Source of the DNA: an uncultured Thiohalocapsa sp.
Lineage (GTDB): Bacteria; Pseudomonadota; Gammaproteobacteria; Chromatiales; Chromatiaceae
Assembly: GCF_913062725.1 (NCBI RefSeq)
Contig: NZ_CAJXWY010000034.1
Span: forward strand, 1 to 44,541
DNA: 44,541 nucleotides
Reading direction: 5' to 3'
Under the pieces are notes generated by a model. That model made no database searches and had not been told where the DNA came from. It saw only the letters and a program-made list of their open reading frames with translations. A program made the position numbers and the translations under genes. Below are positions 18,007 to 26,339 of the stretch, piece after piece (position 1 is the stretch's first letter; each line of letters starts with the position of its first letter).

Positions 18007-18300
18007 ATGACGACGTATTTCGTATCGCGCCATCCCGGCGCCCACGACTGGGCGGCCGAGGAAGGCCTGGTGGTCGATGCGGTGGTGGCGCATCTGGACC
18101 CCGAGACCGTCACGTCCGGCGACCGGGTCATCGGCTCGCTACCGGTGAATCTCGCCGCGGACGTCTGCGCGCGTGGCGCGCGCTATCTGCATCTTTCACT
18201 CACGCTGCCCGCCGCTTTGCGCGGTCGGGAGCTGGACGCCGATCAGATGCGCGCCTGCGGTGCCCGCATCGAGGAGTACCGGATCGAGCGCGTGCGCTGA
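18007..18300 (+). CDS. csx16: Csx16 (VVA1548 family), type III CRISPR accessory
   Basis: 97 residues, a normal length for the family. The sequence MTTYFVSRHPGAHDWA, then HLDPETVTSGDRVIGSLPVNLAADVCARGARYLHLSL matches the VVA1548/Csx16 family in nearly every conserved block (RHPGA, HLD, GD-VIG-LPVNLAA-VC-RGARY). Csx16 is a minimal CARF-fold protein thought to act as a ring nuclease that removes cyclic oligoadenylate and resets type III signalling; that activity is known for related proteins and inferred here. AGGAG precedes the ATG by about 11 bases. It is transcribed away from the rest of the island and is divergent from the DuOB operon. Confidence 0.92.
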   Translation: MTTYFVSRHPGAHDWAAEEGLVVDAVVAHLDPETVTSGDRVIGSLPVNLAADVCARGARYLHLSLTLPAALRGRELDADQMRACGARIEEYRIERVR

Positions 18301-18307
18301 GGGGGGG

Positions 18308-18323
18308 GCGGGCGGCTGCCCGC
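18308..18323. terminator. Possible hairpin between csx16 and dapE
   Basis: GCGGGC and GCCCGC form a 6-bp stem around GGCT, 8 bp after the csx16 stop and ahead of the convergent dapE 3' end. No run of T follows on either strand, so it would be at best a weak or Rho-assisted terminator. It marks the right boundary of the CRISPR island. Confidence 0.3.
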
Positions 18324-18333
18324 GACGGGCACC

Positions 18334-19473
18334 TCAAGTCAGCAGCCGCCGCAGCATTTCCGCGTAGATCGCCGCGAGCTGATCCAGCTCCTTCACCGCC
18401 ACGCACTCGTTGACCTTGTGGATGGTGGCGTTCACCGGGCCGACTTCCAGCACCTCGGCGCCGGTGGGTGCGATGAAGCGCCCGTCGGAGGTGCCGCCGC
18501 TGGTGCTGGGCTCCGCGATCACACCGGTGACCGCCGCGATGGCGTCGAGGCCGGCGTTGAGCAGGGCACCGGCGGGGGTCAGGAACGGAAGGCCGGAGAG
18601 GCGCCAGTCGAGCTGGTAGTCGAGGCCGTGGGCGTCGAGGATGGCGTGGACGCGCTCCTGGATGGCTTCCGGGGTCTGTTCGGTGGAGAAGCGCAGGTTG
18701 AACACGGCGGCGAGGGCATCGGGGATGACATTGTCGGCGCCGGTGCCCGCATGGACGTTGGAGATTTGAAAGCTGGTGGGCGGGAAATGCGCGTTGCCCT
18801 GGTCCCACTGCTCGGCCGCCAGGGCCGCGAGCGCCGGAGCCGCGCGGTGGATGGGGTTGTCCGCGAACTGGGGGTAGGCCACGTGGCCCTGCCTGCCCTG
18901 GATGTACAGCTTGCCGGTGAGGCTGCCACGGCGGCCGTGCTTGACGATATCGCCCAGGCGCGCCTTGCTGGAAGGCTCGCCGACGAGGGCGTAGTCGATC
19001 TTTTCGCCCCTCGCCTCCAGCGCCTCCACCACCTTGCGCGTGCCATCGATGGACGGGCCTTCCTCATCGCTGGTGATCAGGAAGGCGATGGAGCCCGCGT
19101 GGTCCGGATGGACGGCGAGGAAGCCCTCGGTGGCCGTGATCATGGCCGCCAGCGCCCCTTTCATGTCGCAGGCGCCGCGGCCATGGAGCATGCCGTCGCG
19201 GATGGTGGGCTCGAAGGGGTTGGTGTCCCAGCGCTCCAGCGGACCGGGCGGTACCACGTCGGTATGGCCGGCGAAGCAAAACACCGGGGCCTCGTCGCCG
19301 CGTCTGGCCCAGAAGTTGTCCACCTCACCGAAGCGCATGGGCTCGAGCTGGAACCCGAGTCGCTCCAGGCGCGCCATCATCAACGCCTGGCAGCCGGCGT
19401 CCTCGGGGGTGACGGACGGGCGGCTGATCAGCTCGCAGGCGAGCCGCACGGTGGCGGAGGGCTGTTTGGTCAT
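18334..19473 (-). CDS. dapE: Succinyl-diaminopimelate desuccinylase
   Basis: 379 residues, as usual for DapE. It hydrolyses N-succinyl-L,L-diaminopimelate to L,L-DAP and succinate in the lysine and peptidoglycan pathway, with two zinc ions. Metal-binding segments are visible: [25 protein letters not shown] and [14 protein letters not shown], the last carrying the catalytic glutamate pair; a C-terminal SGGTSDGRF loop holds the last ligand. The start overlaps the stop of the ArsC-like gene by 4 bp (ATGA). It is the last gene of the dapC-dapD-arsC-like-dapE run. Confidence 0.96.
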   Translation of the reverse strand: MTKQPSATVRLACELISRPSVTPEDAGCQALMMARLERLGFQLEPMRFGEVDNFWARRGDEAPVFCFAGHTDVVPPGPLERWDTNPFEPTIRDGMLHGRGACDMKGALAAMITATEGFLAVHPDHAGSIAFLITSDEEGPSIDGTRKVVEALEARGEKIDYALVGEPSSKARLGDIVKHGRRGSLTGKLYIQGRQGHVAYPQFADNPIHRAAPALAALAAEQWDQGNAHFPPTSFQISNVHAGTGADNVIPDALAAVFNLRFSTEQTPEAIQERVHAILDAHGLDYQLDWRLSGLPFLTPAGALLNAGLDAIAAVTGVIAEPSTSGGTSDGRFIAPTGAEVLEVGPVNATIHKVNECVAVKELDQLAAIYAEMLRRLLT

Positions 19474-19814
19474 GATGCGAAGAGCGCTTGGTATTGGTCC
19501 TCGGTGAAGCCGACGTGGCGGCTGCCACCGATGTCGAGCACGGGACGACGGATGATGGTGGGTGTCTGCAGCATCACCTGAAAGGCGCTTGCCTCATCCA
19601 GATGGTCTCGCACCGCCGGCGGCAGTTTGCGCCACATCTGACCGCGCTTGTTGAGTAGGTGCTCCCAGCCCAGCTCGGCCACCCAGCTGCGCAGCGTGGC
19701 TTCATCCAGGCCGGCGCGCTTGTAGTCGTGGAAGACGTAGTCGATGCCGCGCTCGTCGAGCCAGGCGCGTGCCTTCTTGACCGTGCCGCAGTTGGCGATG
19801 CCATAGAGTGTCAT
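19470..19814 (-). CDS. ArsC/Spx family reductase (YffB-like)
   Basis: 114 residues. The thioredoxin-fold start [23 protein letters not shown] has a single Cys in NCGTVKKA rather than a CxxC pair, and TPTIIRRPV near residue 90 matches the conserved arginines of the ArsC family. YffB-type proteins occur between dapD or dapC and dapE in many gammaproteobacteria; the role is unproven, possibly glutathione-dependent thiol chemistry. It begins 7 bp from the end of dapD and overlaps dapE by 4 bp. Confidence 0.88.
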   Translation of the reverse strand: MTLYGIANCGTVKKARAWLDERGIDYVFHDYKRAGLDEATLRSWVAELGWEHLLNKRGQMWRKLPPAVRDHLDEASAFQVMLQTPTIIRRPVLDIGGSRHVGFTEDQYQALFAS

Positions 19815-19821
19815 GGGACCA

Positions 19822-20643
19822 TCAAATATCGCGCAGCAGCTCGTTGAGCCCCACTTTGCCGCGGGTTTTTTCGTCCACCTGCTTGATGATGACGGCGCAG
19901 TAGAGGCTGTGGCTGCCGTCTTTGGCGGGCAGATTGCCGGGGACCACCACCGCGCCCGGCGGCACATGGCCGTAGATGACTTCGCCGGTCTCGCGGTTGT
20001 AGATCTTGGTGCTCTGGCCGATGTAGACACCCATGGAGATGACGGCACCCTGGCCGACGATCACGCCCTCGACGATCTCGGAGCGGGCGCCGATGAAACA
20101 GTCGTCTTCGATGATGGTGGGTGCGGCCTGCACCGGCTCCAGCACGCCGCCGATGCCCACACCGCCGGAGAGGTGCACGTTCTTGCCGATCTGCGCGCAG
20201 GAGCCGACGGTGGCCCAGGTGTCGACCATGGTGCCGGAGTCCACGTAGGCGCCGATGTTGACATAGCTTGGCATGAGCACGCAGCTGGGGGCGATGTACG
20301 CGCCACGGCGGGCCGTCGCCGGCGGTACCACGCGCACACCGCCGTCGCGGAACTCCCGCGAGTTGGTGTCCGCGTACTTGGACGGGACTTTGTCGTAGTA
20401 GTTGGTGAAGCCGCCCTTGATGAACTGGTTGTCCTCGATGCGGAAAGACAGCAGCACGGCCTTTTTCACCCAGTCGTTCACCACCCAGCTGCCGCTGGTC
20501 TTCTCGGCGACCCGCAGCTCGCCGCGGTCGAGGCGGTCGATGGTTTCGAGCACGGCATCGCGCACGTGTGTCTCGACATGTCGGGGAGTGATGTCGGCGC
20601 GGCGCTCGAAGGCCTTGTCGATGATGGCTTGGCTGTCGGACAT
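19822..20643 (-). CDS. dapD: Tetrahydrodipicolinate N-succinyltransferase
   Basis: 273 residues, the same as in E. coli. It succinylates 2,3,4,5-tetrahydrodipicolinate with succinyl-CoA. The N-terminus ([14 protein letters not shown]) is followed by the left-handed beta-helix of hexapeptide repeats with [30 protein letters not shown] and the [16 protein letters not shown] loop near the C-terminus, which are characteristic. Start ATG at 20643; 84 bp separate it from the end of dapC. Essential cell-wall and lysine biosynthesis gene, with no sign of damage. Confidence 0.97.
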   Translation of the reverse strand: MSDSQAIIDKAFERRADITPRHVETHVRDAVLETIDRLDRGELRVAEKTSGSWVVNDWVKKAVLLSFRIEDNQFIKGGFTNYYDKVPSKYADTNSREFRDGGVRVVPPATARRGAYIAPSCVLMPSYVNIGAYVDSGTMVDTWATVGSCAQIGKNVHLSGGVGIGGVLEPVQAAPTIIEDDCFIGARSEIVEGVIVGQGAVISMGVYIGQSTKIYNRETGEVIYGHVPPGAVVVPGNLPAKDGSHSLYCAVIIKQVDEKTRGKVGLNELLRDI

Positions 20644-20727
20644 GATGGGTTCCTCGGTGCTGCGGTGTGAGCGGTGCCGGGGGCGCGCCGCCGTCGCCGA
20701 CGCGGGCCCCGCCCTGGGGGGCTGATC

Positions 20728-21924
20728 TCAGAGTTGGCGGCAGAAGTGGGCGATGCGCTCGGCGGCCTCGACGCATTCGGCGAGGGGGGCCACCAGCGCC
20801 ATGCGCACGCGGCCCCGGCCGGGATCGCCGTCGTCCGTGGGGCGCGAGAGAAAGCGCCCGGGCAGCACGGTGACATGCTGCTCGGCATACAGGCGCCGGG
20901 CGAACTCGGTATCGTCCAGCGGCGTCTGCGGCCACAGGTAAAAGCCGCCCGCCGGCCGGTCGACGTCCAGCACGCCCCGGAGCACCGCCAGCACGGCGTC
21001 GAACTTCTCGCGGTACAGGCGCCGATTGTCCACCACATGCTGCTCGTCCCGCCAGGCGGCGGCGCTGGCGTGCTGCTGCGGCAGCGCCATGGCGCAGCCG
21101 TGATAGGTGCGATAGGCCAGGAAGCGCCGGATGATGTCGGCGTCGCCGGCGACGAAGCCCGAGCGCAGCCCCGGTGCGTTGGAGCGCTTCGACAGGCTAT
21201 GGAAGACGACGCAGCGCTGAAAGCCCGTATTGCCCGCGGCGGCCGCCGCCTGCAGCAGTCCCACCGGCGGCTCGGTCTCCTGCGGGTAGAGCTCGCTGTA
21301 GCACTCGTCGGCGGCGATGATAAAGTCGTGGCGCTCGGCGAGCTCGATGAGCCGCACCAGCGTCGCTTGGCTCAGCACGGCGCCGCTGGGGTTCCCCGGC
21401 GAGCAGATGTAGAGCAGCTGGCAGCGGTCCCAGCTGGCCGCATCCACGGTCTCGAAGTCCGGCTGATGGCCGCTGGCGGCGGTGCAGGGGAGAAACCGGG
21501 GTTGCGCGCCCGCCAGCAGCGCCGCGCCTTCGTAGATCTGGTAGAACGGGTTCGGCAGCAGCACCAGCGCATCTGCCTCCGCGTCCACCACCGCCTGGGC
21601 AAAGGCGAACAGCGCCTCGCGCGTGCCGTTCACCGGCAGCACATGGCGCTGCGCGTCCAGGGCGTCCGGCGGCAGCTGGAACCGGCGGGTCAGCCACTCG
21701 GCGATGGCTTGCCGCAGCATTGGCATGCCGCGTGTGGCAGGATACGTGGCCACGCCGTTCAGGTTGGCCGCCAGGGCCGCGGTGATCAGGGTTGGTGTCG
21801 GATGCCTGGGCTCGCCGATGGACAGCCGGATGGGCGCGAGCCCGGATGGTGGCGTCGCCGTCGCCAGTAGCGCGGCGAGCTTCTCGAACGGATAGGGTTG
21901 CAGGCGGTCCAGTCGGGGATTCAT
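20728..21924 (-). CDS. dapC: N-succinyldiaminopimelate aminotransferase
   Basis: 398 residues. A PLP-dependent class I/II aminotransferase making N-succinyl-L,L-DAP from the keto precursor. The PLP-lysine motif is seen as HSLSKRSNAPGLRSGF, with CSPGNPSGAV and ADECYSELY as the substrate and PLP phosphate sites. The N-terminus MNPRLDRLQPYPFEKL is typical of DapC. First gene of the dap operon; TATACT at 22000-22005 on the minus strand may be its -10. Position next to dapD supports DapC over other aminotransferases. Confidence 0.94.
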   Translation of the reverse strand: MNPRLDRLQPYPFEKLAALLATATPPSGLAPIRLSIGEPRHPTPTLITAALAANLNGVATYPATRGMPMLRQAIAEWLTRRFQLPPDALDAQRHVLPVNGTREALFAFAQAVVDAEADALVLLPNPFYQIYEGAALLAGAQPRFLPCTAASGHQPDFETVDAASWDRCQLLYICSPGNPSGAVLSQATLVRLIELAERHDFIIAADECYSELYPQETEPPVGLLQAAAAAGNTGFQRCVVFHSLSKRSNAPGLRSGFVAGDADIIRRFLAYRTYHGCAMALPQQHASAAAWRDEQHVVDNRRLYREKFDAVLAVLRGVLDVDRPAGGFYLWPQTPLDDTEFARRLYAEQHVTVLPGRFLSRPTDDGDPGRGRVRMALVAPLAECVEAAERIAHFCRQL

Positions 21925-21999
21925 GCTGGGGGCGGAGGCTGTGTCGACCGAGCGCCGGCATGGGGCTCGAGGCGGGATCTATCGAACGCGTAATCTGTC

Positions 22000-22005
22000 A
22001 GTATA
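22000..22005 (-). promoter_or_regulatory. Possible -10 box for dapC
   Basis: TATACT on the minus strand lies 76 bp before the dapC start in the divergent gap with the VOC gene. No good -35 is visible at 16-18 bp, so the call is weak. Confidence 0.25.
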
Positions 22006-22048
22006 GGCGATGGGCTCGTCGCCGCGAAACCGCGAGGACGCGAAACCC

Positions 22049-22432
22049 ATGGCAATGGTCAACGCTCTGCACCACGTCAGCCTGCTGGTGACTGACACCG
22101 AGCGGGCCCTCGGCTTCTACCGCGATCTGTTGGACTTGCCGGTGTCCGCCGAGCGCCCGAGCCTGGGTTTCGCCGGCGCCTGGCTGGACATTGGCCCGCA
22201 GCAAATCCACCTGCTCGAGCTGCCCAACCCCGATCCTGTCACCGACCGCCCCGCCCACGGCGGACGCGATCGCCATGTCGCGCTGCTCGTCCACGACCTC
22301 GACACGATAGCCGCCCGTCTACGAGCCGCCGACATTCCCTTCACCGTCAGTCGCTCGGGTCGGCGCGCATTGTTCTGCCGCGATCCGGATGCCAATGCCG
22401 TGGAGCTCATCGAGGCGCCTGCCGCACCTTGA
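22049..22432 (+). CDS. VOC family (glyoxalase/bleomycin-resistance fold) protein
   Basis: 127 residues. One VOC module: LHHVSLLVTDTERALGFYRDLLDLP (first beta-alpha-beta-beta-beta unit, His metal ligand) and HVALLVHDLDTIAARLRAADIPF with DPDANAVELIE at the end (Glu ligand). The metal-binding pattern His/Glu is retained, so it may be a lyase or dioxygenase-like enzyme, but the substrate cannot be told. GAGGA lies about 12 bases before the ATG at 22049; a start at 22055 is also possible. Divergent from dapC. Confidence 0.85.
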   Translation: MAMVNALHHVSLLVTDTERALGFYRDLLDLPVSAERPSLGFAGAWLDIGPQQIHLLELPNPDPVTDRPAHGGRDRHVALLVHDLDTIAARLRAADIPFTVSRSGRRALFCRDPDANAVELIEAPAAP

Positions 22433-22614
22433 GCCGGTGCCCAGCTCCCCACCCAGCCCCGGGCCGCGCGCCCATCGGTGGCGTAAACGCCTGTACGATC
22501 GGGCGTTATGCTAACATCCCGCAAGTGGCATAGGGCTGATGCATCGCCATGGGCAATCGCCGTCGGCATCCGCCCATCCGTGCAATCCAGACGGAGCATT
22601 CGGTCTTGACAGTC

Positions 22615-23646
22615 ATGCGCACCCTGACCTTGTTGTTGTTGTTGCTTGCCCTGGCCGGCTGCGCGGGCCTGGAGCGCTCCGGGCGGGGTGACGGGCAGGT
22701 CGACGCGGGTGATCTGGCCGATCTGCCGCGGGTGAGTCTTCCCGGGGCCCGGCTGCAGGAAGCGCGCTCCGTGGCCATGGCGGCGGCACGTACCAAGGGT
22801 TGGACAATCCTCACCGCCGACGCCAATCGCTTGGTGCTGGAGCGCCAGCTGCCGCCCGACGCCCCGCAGGCGCAGGCCCTCGGCAGCGTCCTCGCCCCGC
22901 CACGCATTCAGGTCGTGACAGACATCGCCGAGCGCAGCGACGGCACCGTCGTGGCGCTGCGTGCCTTCGTGCTCAGCAATCCGGGGACGCCCGAGGAACG
23001 GCGTATCGACTACACCGCCGACTACGAGAGCCAGCTGCTGATCTCGCTGAGTGCTCTCACCTCGTCCTGGATCGCCGCGCGGGACAAGCTGCGCTCGCAG
23101 GTCCCGGTGCTGGCCACCACCGAAGCCGACGCCACCGATACGGATGCGGTCGGTGACCTCGGTGATGCGGCGACCACCGTGAGTGCAGGGGCGGCGCAAG
23201 CCGCGGTGGCTGCGCGCCCGGCGCCCACGTCAGCGCCTGAAGCCGCCGATGCCAGGGCGCGCACGGGACGCGCATCGCCGGAGACGGGGCAGACGACGCC
23301 GCCGGCCATTGACGACTGGCGCGGCGGCGATGCGCGGGGCGCCATGGCGCAGCGCGCGGTCACCGGCGTCGACGGCGCTGTGACGGGACCGTCGCCCATT
23401 GCGCCCACAGCCCCCGCCGACAGCGGCGCACCCAACGAGATGCTGGTGCTCAATCGACAAGGACGCACAGGCCTCTGGGCCTACTACGCCGAAGACTTCG
23501 CGCGCTTGCGGGGCTGCGCGCTCGGTGGACGCGGTGCGGTGCTGCTACAGGAGACCGACGGCTTCGAGGTGCACGAGGTGGAGTGTGTCGGTCGCAACAA
23601 CCTGCTCGTGAAATGCCGCGGAGGCGTTTGCGAGCCCATGCGCTGA
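22615..23646 (+). CDS. Predicted lipoprotein of unknown function
   Basis: 343 residues. A signal peptide with a lipobox LAGC places the acylated Cys at residue 16, so it is a lipoprotein anchored at the outer or inner membrane. The N-terminal domain (about 30-170) has alternating strands and ends in a helical segment LLISLSALTSSWIAARDKL. A long Ala/Thr/Pro-rich linker follows, then a small C-terminal domain with four Cys (CALGG, VECVG, VKCRGGVC), which could form two disulphides. I do not recognise the family; it is not clearly BamC. I chose the ATG at 22615 because the signal peptide begins there. Confidence 0.65.
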   Translation: MRTLTLLLLLLALAGCAGLERSGRGDGQVDAGDLADLPRVSLPGARLQEARSVAMAAARTKGWTILTADANRLVLERQLPPDAPQAQALGSVLAPPRIQVVTDIAERSDGTVVALRAFVLSNPGTPEERRIDYTADYESQLLISLSALTSSWIAARDKLRSQVPVLATTEADATDTDAVGDLGDAATTVSAGAAQAAVAARPAPTSAPEAADARARTGRASPETGQTTPPAIDDWRGGDARGAMAQRAVTGVDGAVTGPSPIAPTAPADSGAPNEMLVLNRQGRTGLWAYYAEDFARLRGCALGGRGAVLLQETDGFEVHEVECVGRNNLLVKCRGGVCEPMR

Positions 23647-23745
23647 CACTCGCCGGCGCATGCCGCGGCCAGTGCGCCCCGGCGGAGACCATTACCGGCG
23701 GCGATGGACCGACCCCCATGCGCACACCCTAAGGTGGCGCTGGGC

Positions 23746-23877
23746 TCAGTCGTCGTGCCGGCGCGGGTCATCGGCGTTGGCGTTGCGGCTGGAGCGGCCC
23801 ATCAGCAGCGCACCGGCGATGCCGAGGGCCGCGAGCAGCAGTAACGAGATGGCGATCAGACTTCCGACGAGACTCAC
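23746..23877 (-). CDS. Small single-span membrane protein
   Basis: 43 residues from the GTG at 23877, chosen because AAGGAG lies 6-7 bases upstream; an upstream ATG would add a basic, unconserved stretch. VSLVGSLIAISLLLLAALGIAGALLMGRSSR is one long hydrophobic helix with a short basic cytoplasmic side and a charged C-tail DDPRRHDD. No family recognised. Such short TM proteins are often missed in annotation; the strong ribosome-binding site argues that it is translated. Confidence 0.5.
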   Translation of the reverse strand: MSLVGSLIAISLLLLAALGIAGALLMGRSSRNANADDPRRHDD

Positions 23878-24117
23878 GCGATGCTCCTTCTGTTGGATGG
23901 ATGCAAGCGACCGGCGGCACGCGCCGCCGGCGGCACGCCGTTGCATGCTGTCATTAGTGTAGAGTTCAGGCCACGCGCCCCGGGCGCTGCGCCGACGACA
24001 TCATCTTGAAGTCATTGATCGAGCTGTTATTGCTTGCGGATTCGCATTGGCACGGGCGCGCCGAGCGCGCATCATGCAGGCATTCCCATGCAAACGCATC
24101 CCATTGCCATTTGACCC

Positions 24118-24735
24118 ATGTCGAAGATTGTCTGGCTATTGCCCTTGCTGCTGGCGCTGCCGCCATTGCTGCTGGTGGGCGGTGACGACGACGCGCCCGA
24201 GCGGCCGCCGGCGTCGAGCCTGTTGCAGATCGCCGAGCGGGGCGACATCTCCGCGCTGGACGCCCTGCTCGAGCGCCGCGCCGATGCCAACGTGCGCGAC
24301 AGCTGCGACTGGACGCCGCTGATGAAGGCCGCCGTCAACGGTCACCGGCAAGTCGCCGAGCGGCTCCTGGATGCCGGTGCCGTGGTCGATGCCACCGACC
24401 AGGGCGGCTATACGGCCCTGTTGCTGGCCGCCTCCAACAACCATGTTGCGGTGGTGGAACTGCTGCTGGCACATGGCGCGATGATCGACATCCAGGAGCA
24501 GACCGAAGGCTACACGCCGCTCATCTGGTCGGCCCACCGCGGCCATGCCGAGACGGTGCAGGTCCTGCTGGCGCATGGCGCCGATGCGACATTACCGGAC
24601 CTGCAAGGGCATGGCGCCGCCTGGCACGCGGCCAGTCAGGGGCATCCGCGGGTCGGGGCCCTGCTGCAAGGTGCAGGCGACGGGGCCCATGCCAATGCCG
24701 CCGGCGGGCGTGACCGAAATCCCCACGCTGGTTGA
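24118..24735 (+). CDS. Ankyrin repeat protein with N-terminal membrane or signal segment
   Basis: 205 residues. The N-terminus WLLPLLLALPPLLLVGG is a signal peptide or membrane anchor. Four to five ankyrin repeats follow with the consensus G-TPL--A--GH---V--LL--GA: DWTPLMKAAVNGHRQVAERLLDAG, GYTALLLAASNNHVAVVELLLAHG, GYTPLIWSAHRGHAETVQVLLAHG and a degenerate last one. Ankyrin repeats mediate protein-protein contacts; here probably in the envelope. The last 20 residues are low complexity and probably disordered. The gene is monocistronic, with no clear partner. Confidence 0.85.
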   Translation: MSKIVWLLPLLLALPPLLLVGGDDDAPERPPASSLLQIAERGDISALDALLERRADANVRDSCDWTPLMKAAVNGHRQVAERLLDAGAVVDATDQGGYTALLLAASNNHVAVVELLLAHGAMIDIQEQTEGYTPLIWSAHRGHAETVQVLLAHGADATLPDLQGHGAAWHAASQGHPRVGALLQGAGDGAHANAAGGRDRNPHAG

Positions 24736-24838
24736 TCCGTCCCCCGGCGCGCGAGATCTGGCGGCGCAACGCCACCCGATCCAGGCTGTCGATAGCCTGA
24801 GCCCAGGGGATGGCGGGCACCGGCGATGCGCCATCGGG

Positions 24839-24940
24839 CTACGGCGGGGCCTGCGCTGCGGCGGCGCCGGCGGCTGCGAGCAGGCCGGCGAGGAGCAGCG
24901 GCCAGAGGCACTGGCCTGAGCGCCCGGAGCGCTGCGCCAT
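24839..24940 (-). pseudogene. Possible remnant of a secreted protein: signal peptide with early stop
   Basis: An ATG at 24940 starts a good signal peptide (basic N-region, CLWPLLLAGLLAAAGA, then AAAQA cleavage site) that ends in TAG after 33 codons. The same frame then stays open for about 300 bases, reading PAIPWAQAIDSLDRVALRR, but that part overlaps the ankyrin gene in antisense. It may be a nonsense-broken gene, a very short secreted peptide or chance in GC-rich DNA. Confidence 0.25.
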
Positions 24941-24951
24941 GGCGGCGTGCG

Positions 24952-25344
24952 TCAGCCGGCCTGTTGCGCGGGTGCCGTTGCGCCGAAGCGGCCCTCCAGG
25001 TAGCGGATGATCTCGTCGGATTCGAACAGCCACTGGGTGCCCTCGGCCGAATCGATGCGCAGGCAGGGCACCTGGATGCGCCCGCCTTCGCGCTCGAGCG
25101 TGCTGCGATGCACCGGGTCGTGCTGGGCGTCTCGCAACTCCACCGGCAGGTTGAGCCGGTGCAGGACGCGTCGGGTCTTGATGCAGAAGGGGCAGGCGAA
25201 GTATTGATACAGCGCCAGGCCGTGCAGGGCCTGCTCAACCTCTTGCTGCGCCTCGGGCGTGCGCTGCATGGGCTTGGGACGGGTGATGTGGTCGATAAAG
25301 GCGATGGTGCGTCCGAGCCCTTCGCGAACGAGCTTGAGTAGCAT
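24952..25344 (-). CDS. Glutaredoxin/GST N-terminal domain protein
   Basis: 130 residues. The thioredoxin-like domain starts near residue 45 with ALYQYFACPFCIKTRRVLHRLNLP, a CPFC redox motif, followed by RIQVPCLRI with the cis-proline and the SDEIIRYLEGRFG end of a GST N-terminal domain. A 40-residue helical leader precedes it (MLLKLVREGLGRTIAFIDHI), possibly a membrane-proximal helix. GAGGA stands about 9 bases before the ATG. A glutathione-dependent thiol-disulphide oxidoreductase is the likely role; partners are unknown. Confidence 0.85.
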   Translation of the reverse strand: MLLKLVREGLGRTIAFIDHITRPKPMQRTPEAQQEVEQALHGLALYQYFACPFCIKTRRVLHRLNLPVELRDAQHDPVHRSTLEREGGRIQVPCLRIDSAEGTQWLFESDEIIRYLEGRFGATAPAQQAG

Positions 25345-25671
25345 AACGGGTCCTCAGTGCAATGATTGCGGTCGCAGGGTGACGATGGAGGGTGTTCGGT
25401 CGGTGCGCCGGCAGTCGCCCGGGCGCGCCGCGGGTGCAGACCGGTCGCGGCTCATCTGTCTGCAGACATGCGTGGCATTGGGCGATTGTAACCGCGCCGG
25501 CCATCGGCCCGACCGCGCAGTTGGAGCGGAAAGCTTCGCGGCCCCCCGCACCGCCCCTTGATGCCGGGGCGCAAGCGCGCACATACGCCGCCACCGCCGT
25601 TCCCCGTGGCGCGCGTCCGCGGGCCTCGAGACGGCGCAAGTGGCGGGGCCGGGCGTCGCTTCCTCGCGCTG
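25345..25671. other. Gene-free interval
   Basis: This 327-bp gap between the glutaredoxin-like gene and the DUF4870 gene holds no coding sequence that I can support on either strand, only short GC-rich open frames. It has no clear promoter or hairpin. Confidence 0.5.
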
Positions 25672-26154
25672 TCATTTCAGGAATGCGATGCTGAGCGGAT
25701 AGCGCCAAAGCTCGCCGGCGTTGGCCTTGATGGCGCCGATGATCGGAAACACCACCGCCACCACCACGAGGGCCAGCAGCAGCGGAATGCCAACGAAGAC
25801 CAGCACCAGCAGGGACGCTCCCAAGAGGTAGATCAACGCTGACAGGATCCAGTTCATGACGACCTTGCCGTGGGCATCGATCGCCGGTAGCTCCGCTTTT
25901 TTGAGTTGCCAGATCAGCAGCGGCGCGAGGAAGCCCGCCAGCGGCAGCACGAGGCCCAGCAGCTGCGAGAGGTGTAGCAGCAGGGCCCATTCGCGGGTTC
26001 GCGCCTCGACGCTCCCCGCAAGCAGTGAGCCGGTGGATGCCGACGGCGATTCGCCGGCCAGAGCCCGCTGTTTGGCTTGCTGGAACTCGTCGTCGCTGAG
26101 GACGCCGGTTTCTTTGAGCCGCTGCAGGCGTTCGAGGTCGTCGCTGATGGTCAT
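25672..26154 (-). CDS. DUF4870 membrane protein with N-terminal SHOCT domain
   Basis: 160 residues. Residues 5-30 (DLERLQRLKETGVLSDDEFQQAKQRAL) are a SHOCT helical hairpin, found at the ends of many membrane or stress proteins. The rest is DUF4870: a first helix LLHLSQLLGLVLPLAGFLAPLL, then AHGKVVMNWILSALIYLLGASLLVLVF and a third hydrophobic helix, giving three or four membrane spans, ending in a short conserved tail YPLSIAFLK. The ATG at 26154 was chosen over an upstream one because the SHOCT domain begins there. Role unknown. Confidence 0.88.
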   Translation of the reverse strand: MTISDDLERLQRLKETGVLSDDEFQQAKQRALAGESPSASTGSLLAGSVEARTREWALLLHLSQLLGLVLPLAGFLAPLLIWQLKKAELPAIDAHGKVVMNWILSALIYLLGASLLVLVFVGIPLLLALVVVAVVFPIIGAIKANAGELWRYPLSIAFLK

Positions 26155-26339
26155 AGGCTTGGGCGGTCGTTCGCGAGGGATGACGACTATGGCATGTGTC
26201 GCCTGCGTGGATTGCCGGCCGCATGGACGCCGCGACGCCCGGCTGCCCCGGTCCAACGGCGCGCTATTGTCGACTCGCGAGATCCGTCATGTCGAGCCGA
26301 CGCTGGCACGCGGCATGCTGGAATCGCTGACGAGGCTGT

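Noticed and set aside
25530..25540. GAAAGCTTCGCG in the gap near 25535
   Set aside because: Core AAGCTT without the symmetric CGC/GCG arms; not a copy of the island palindrome.
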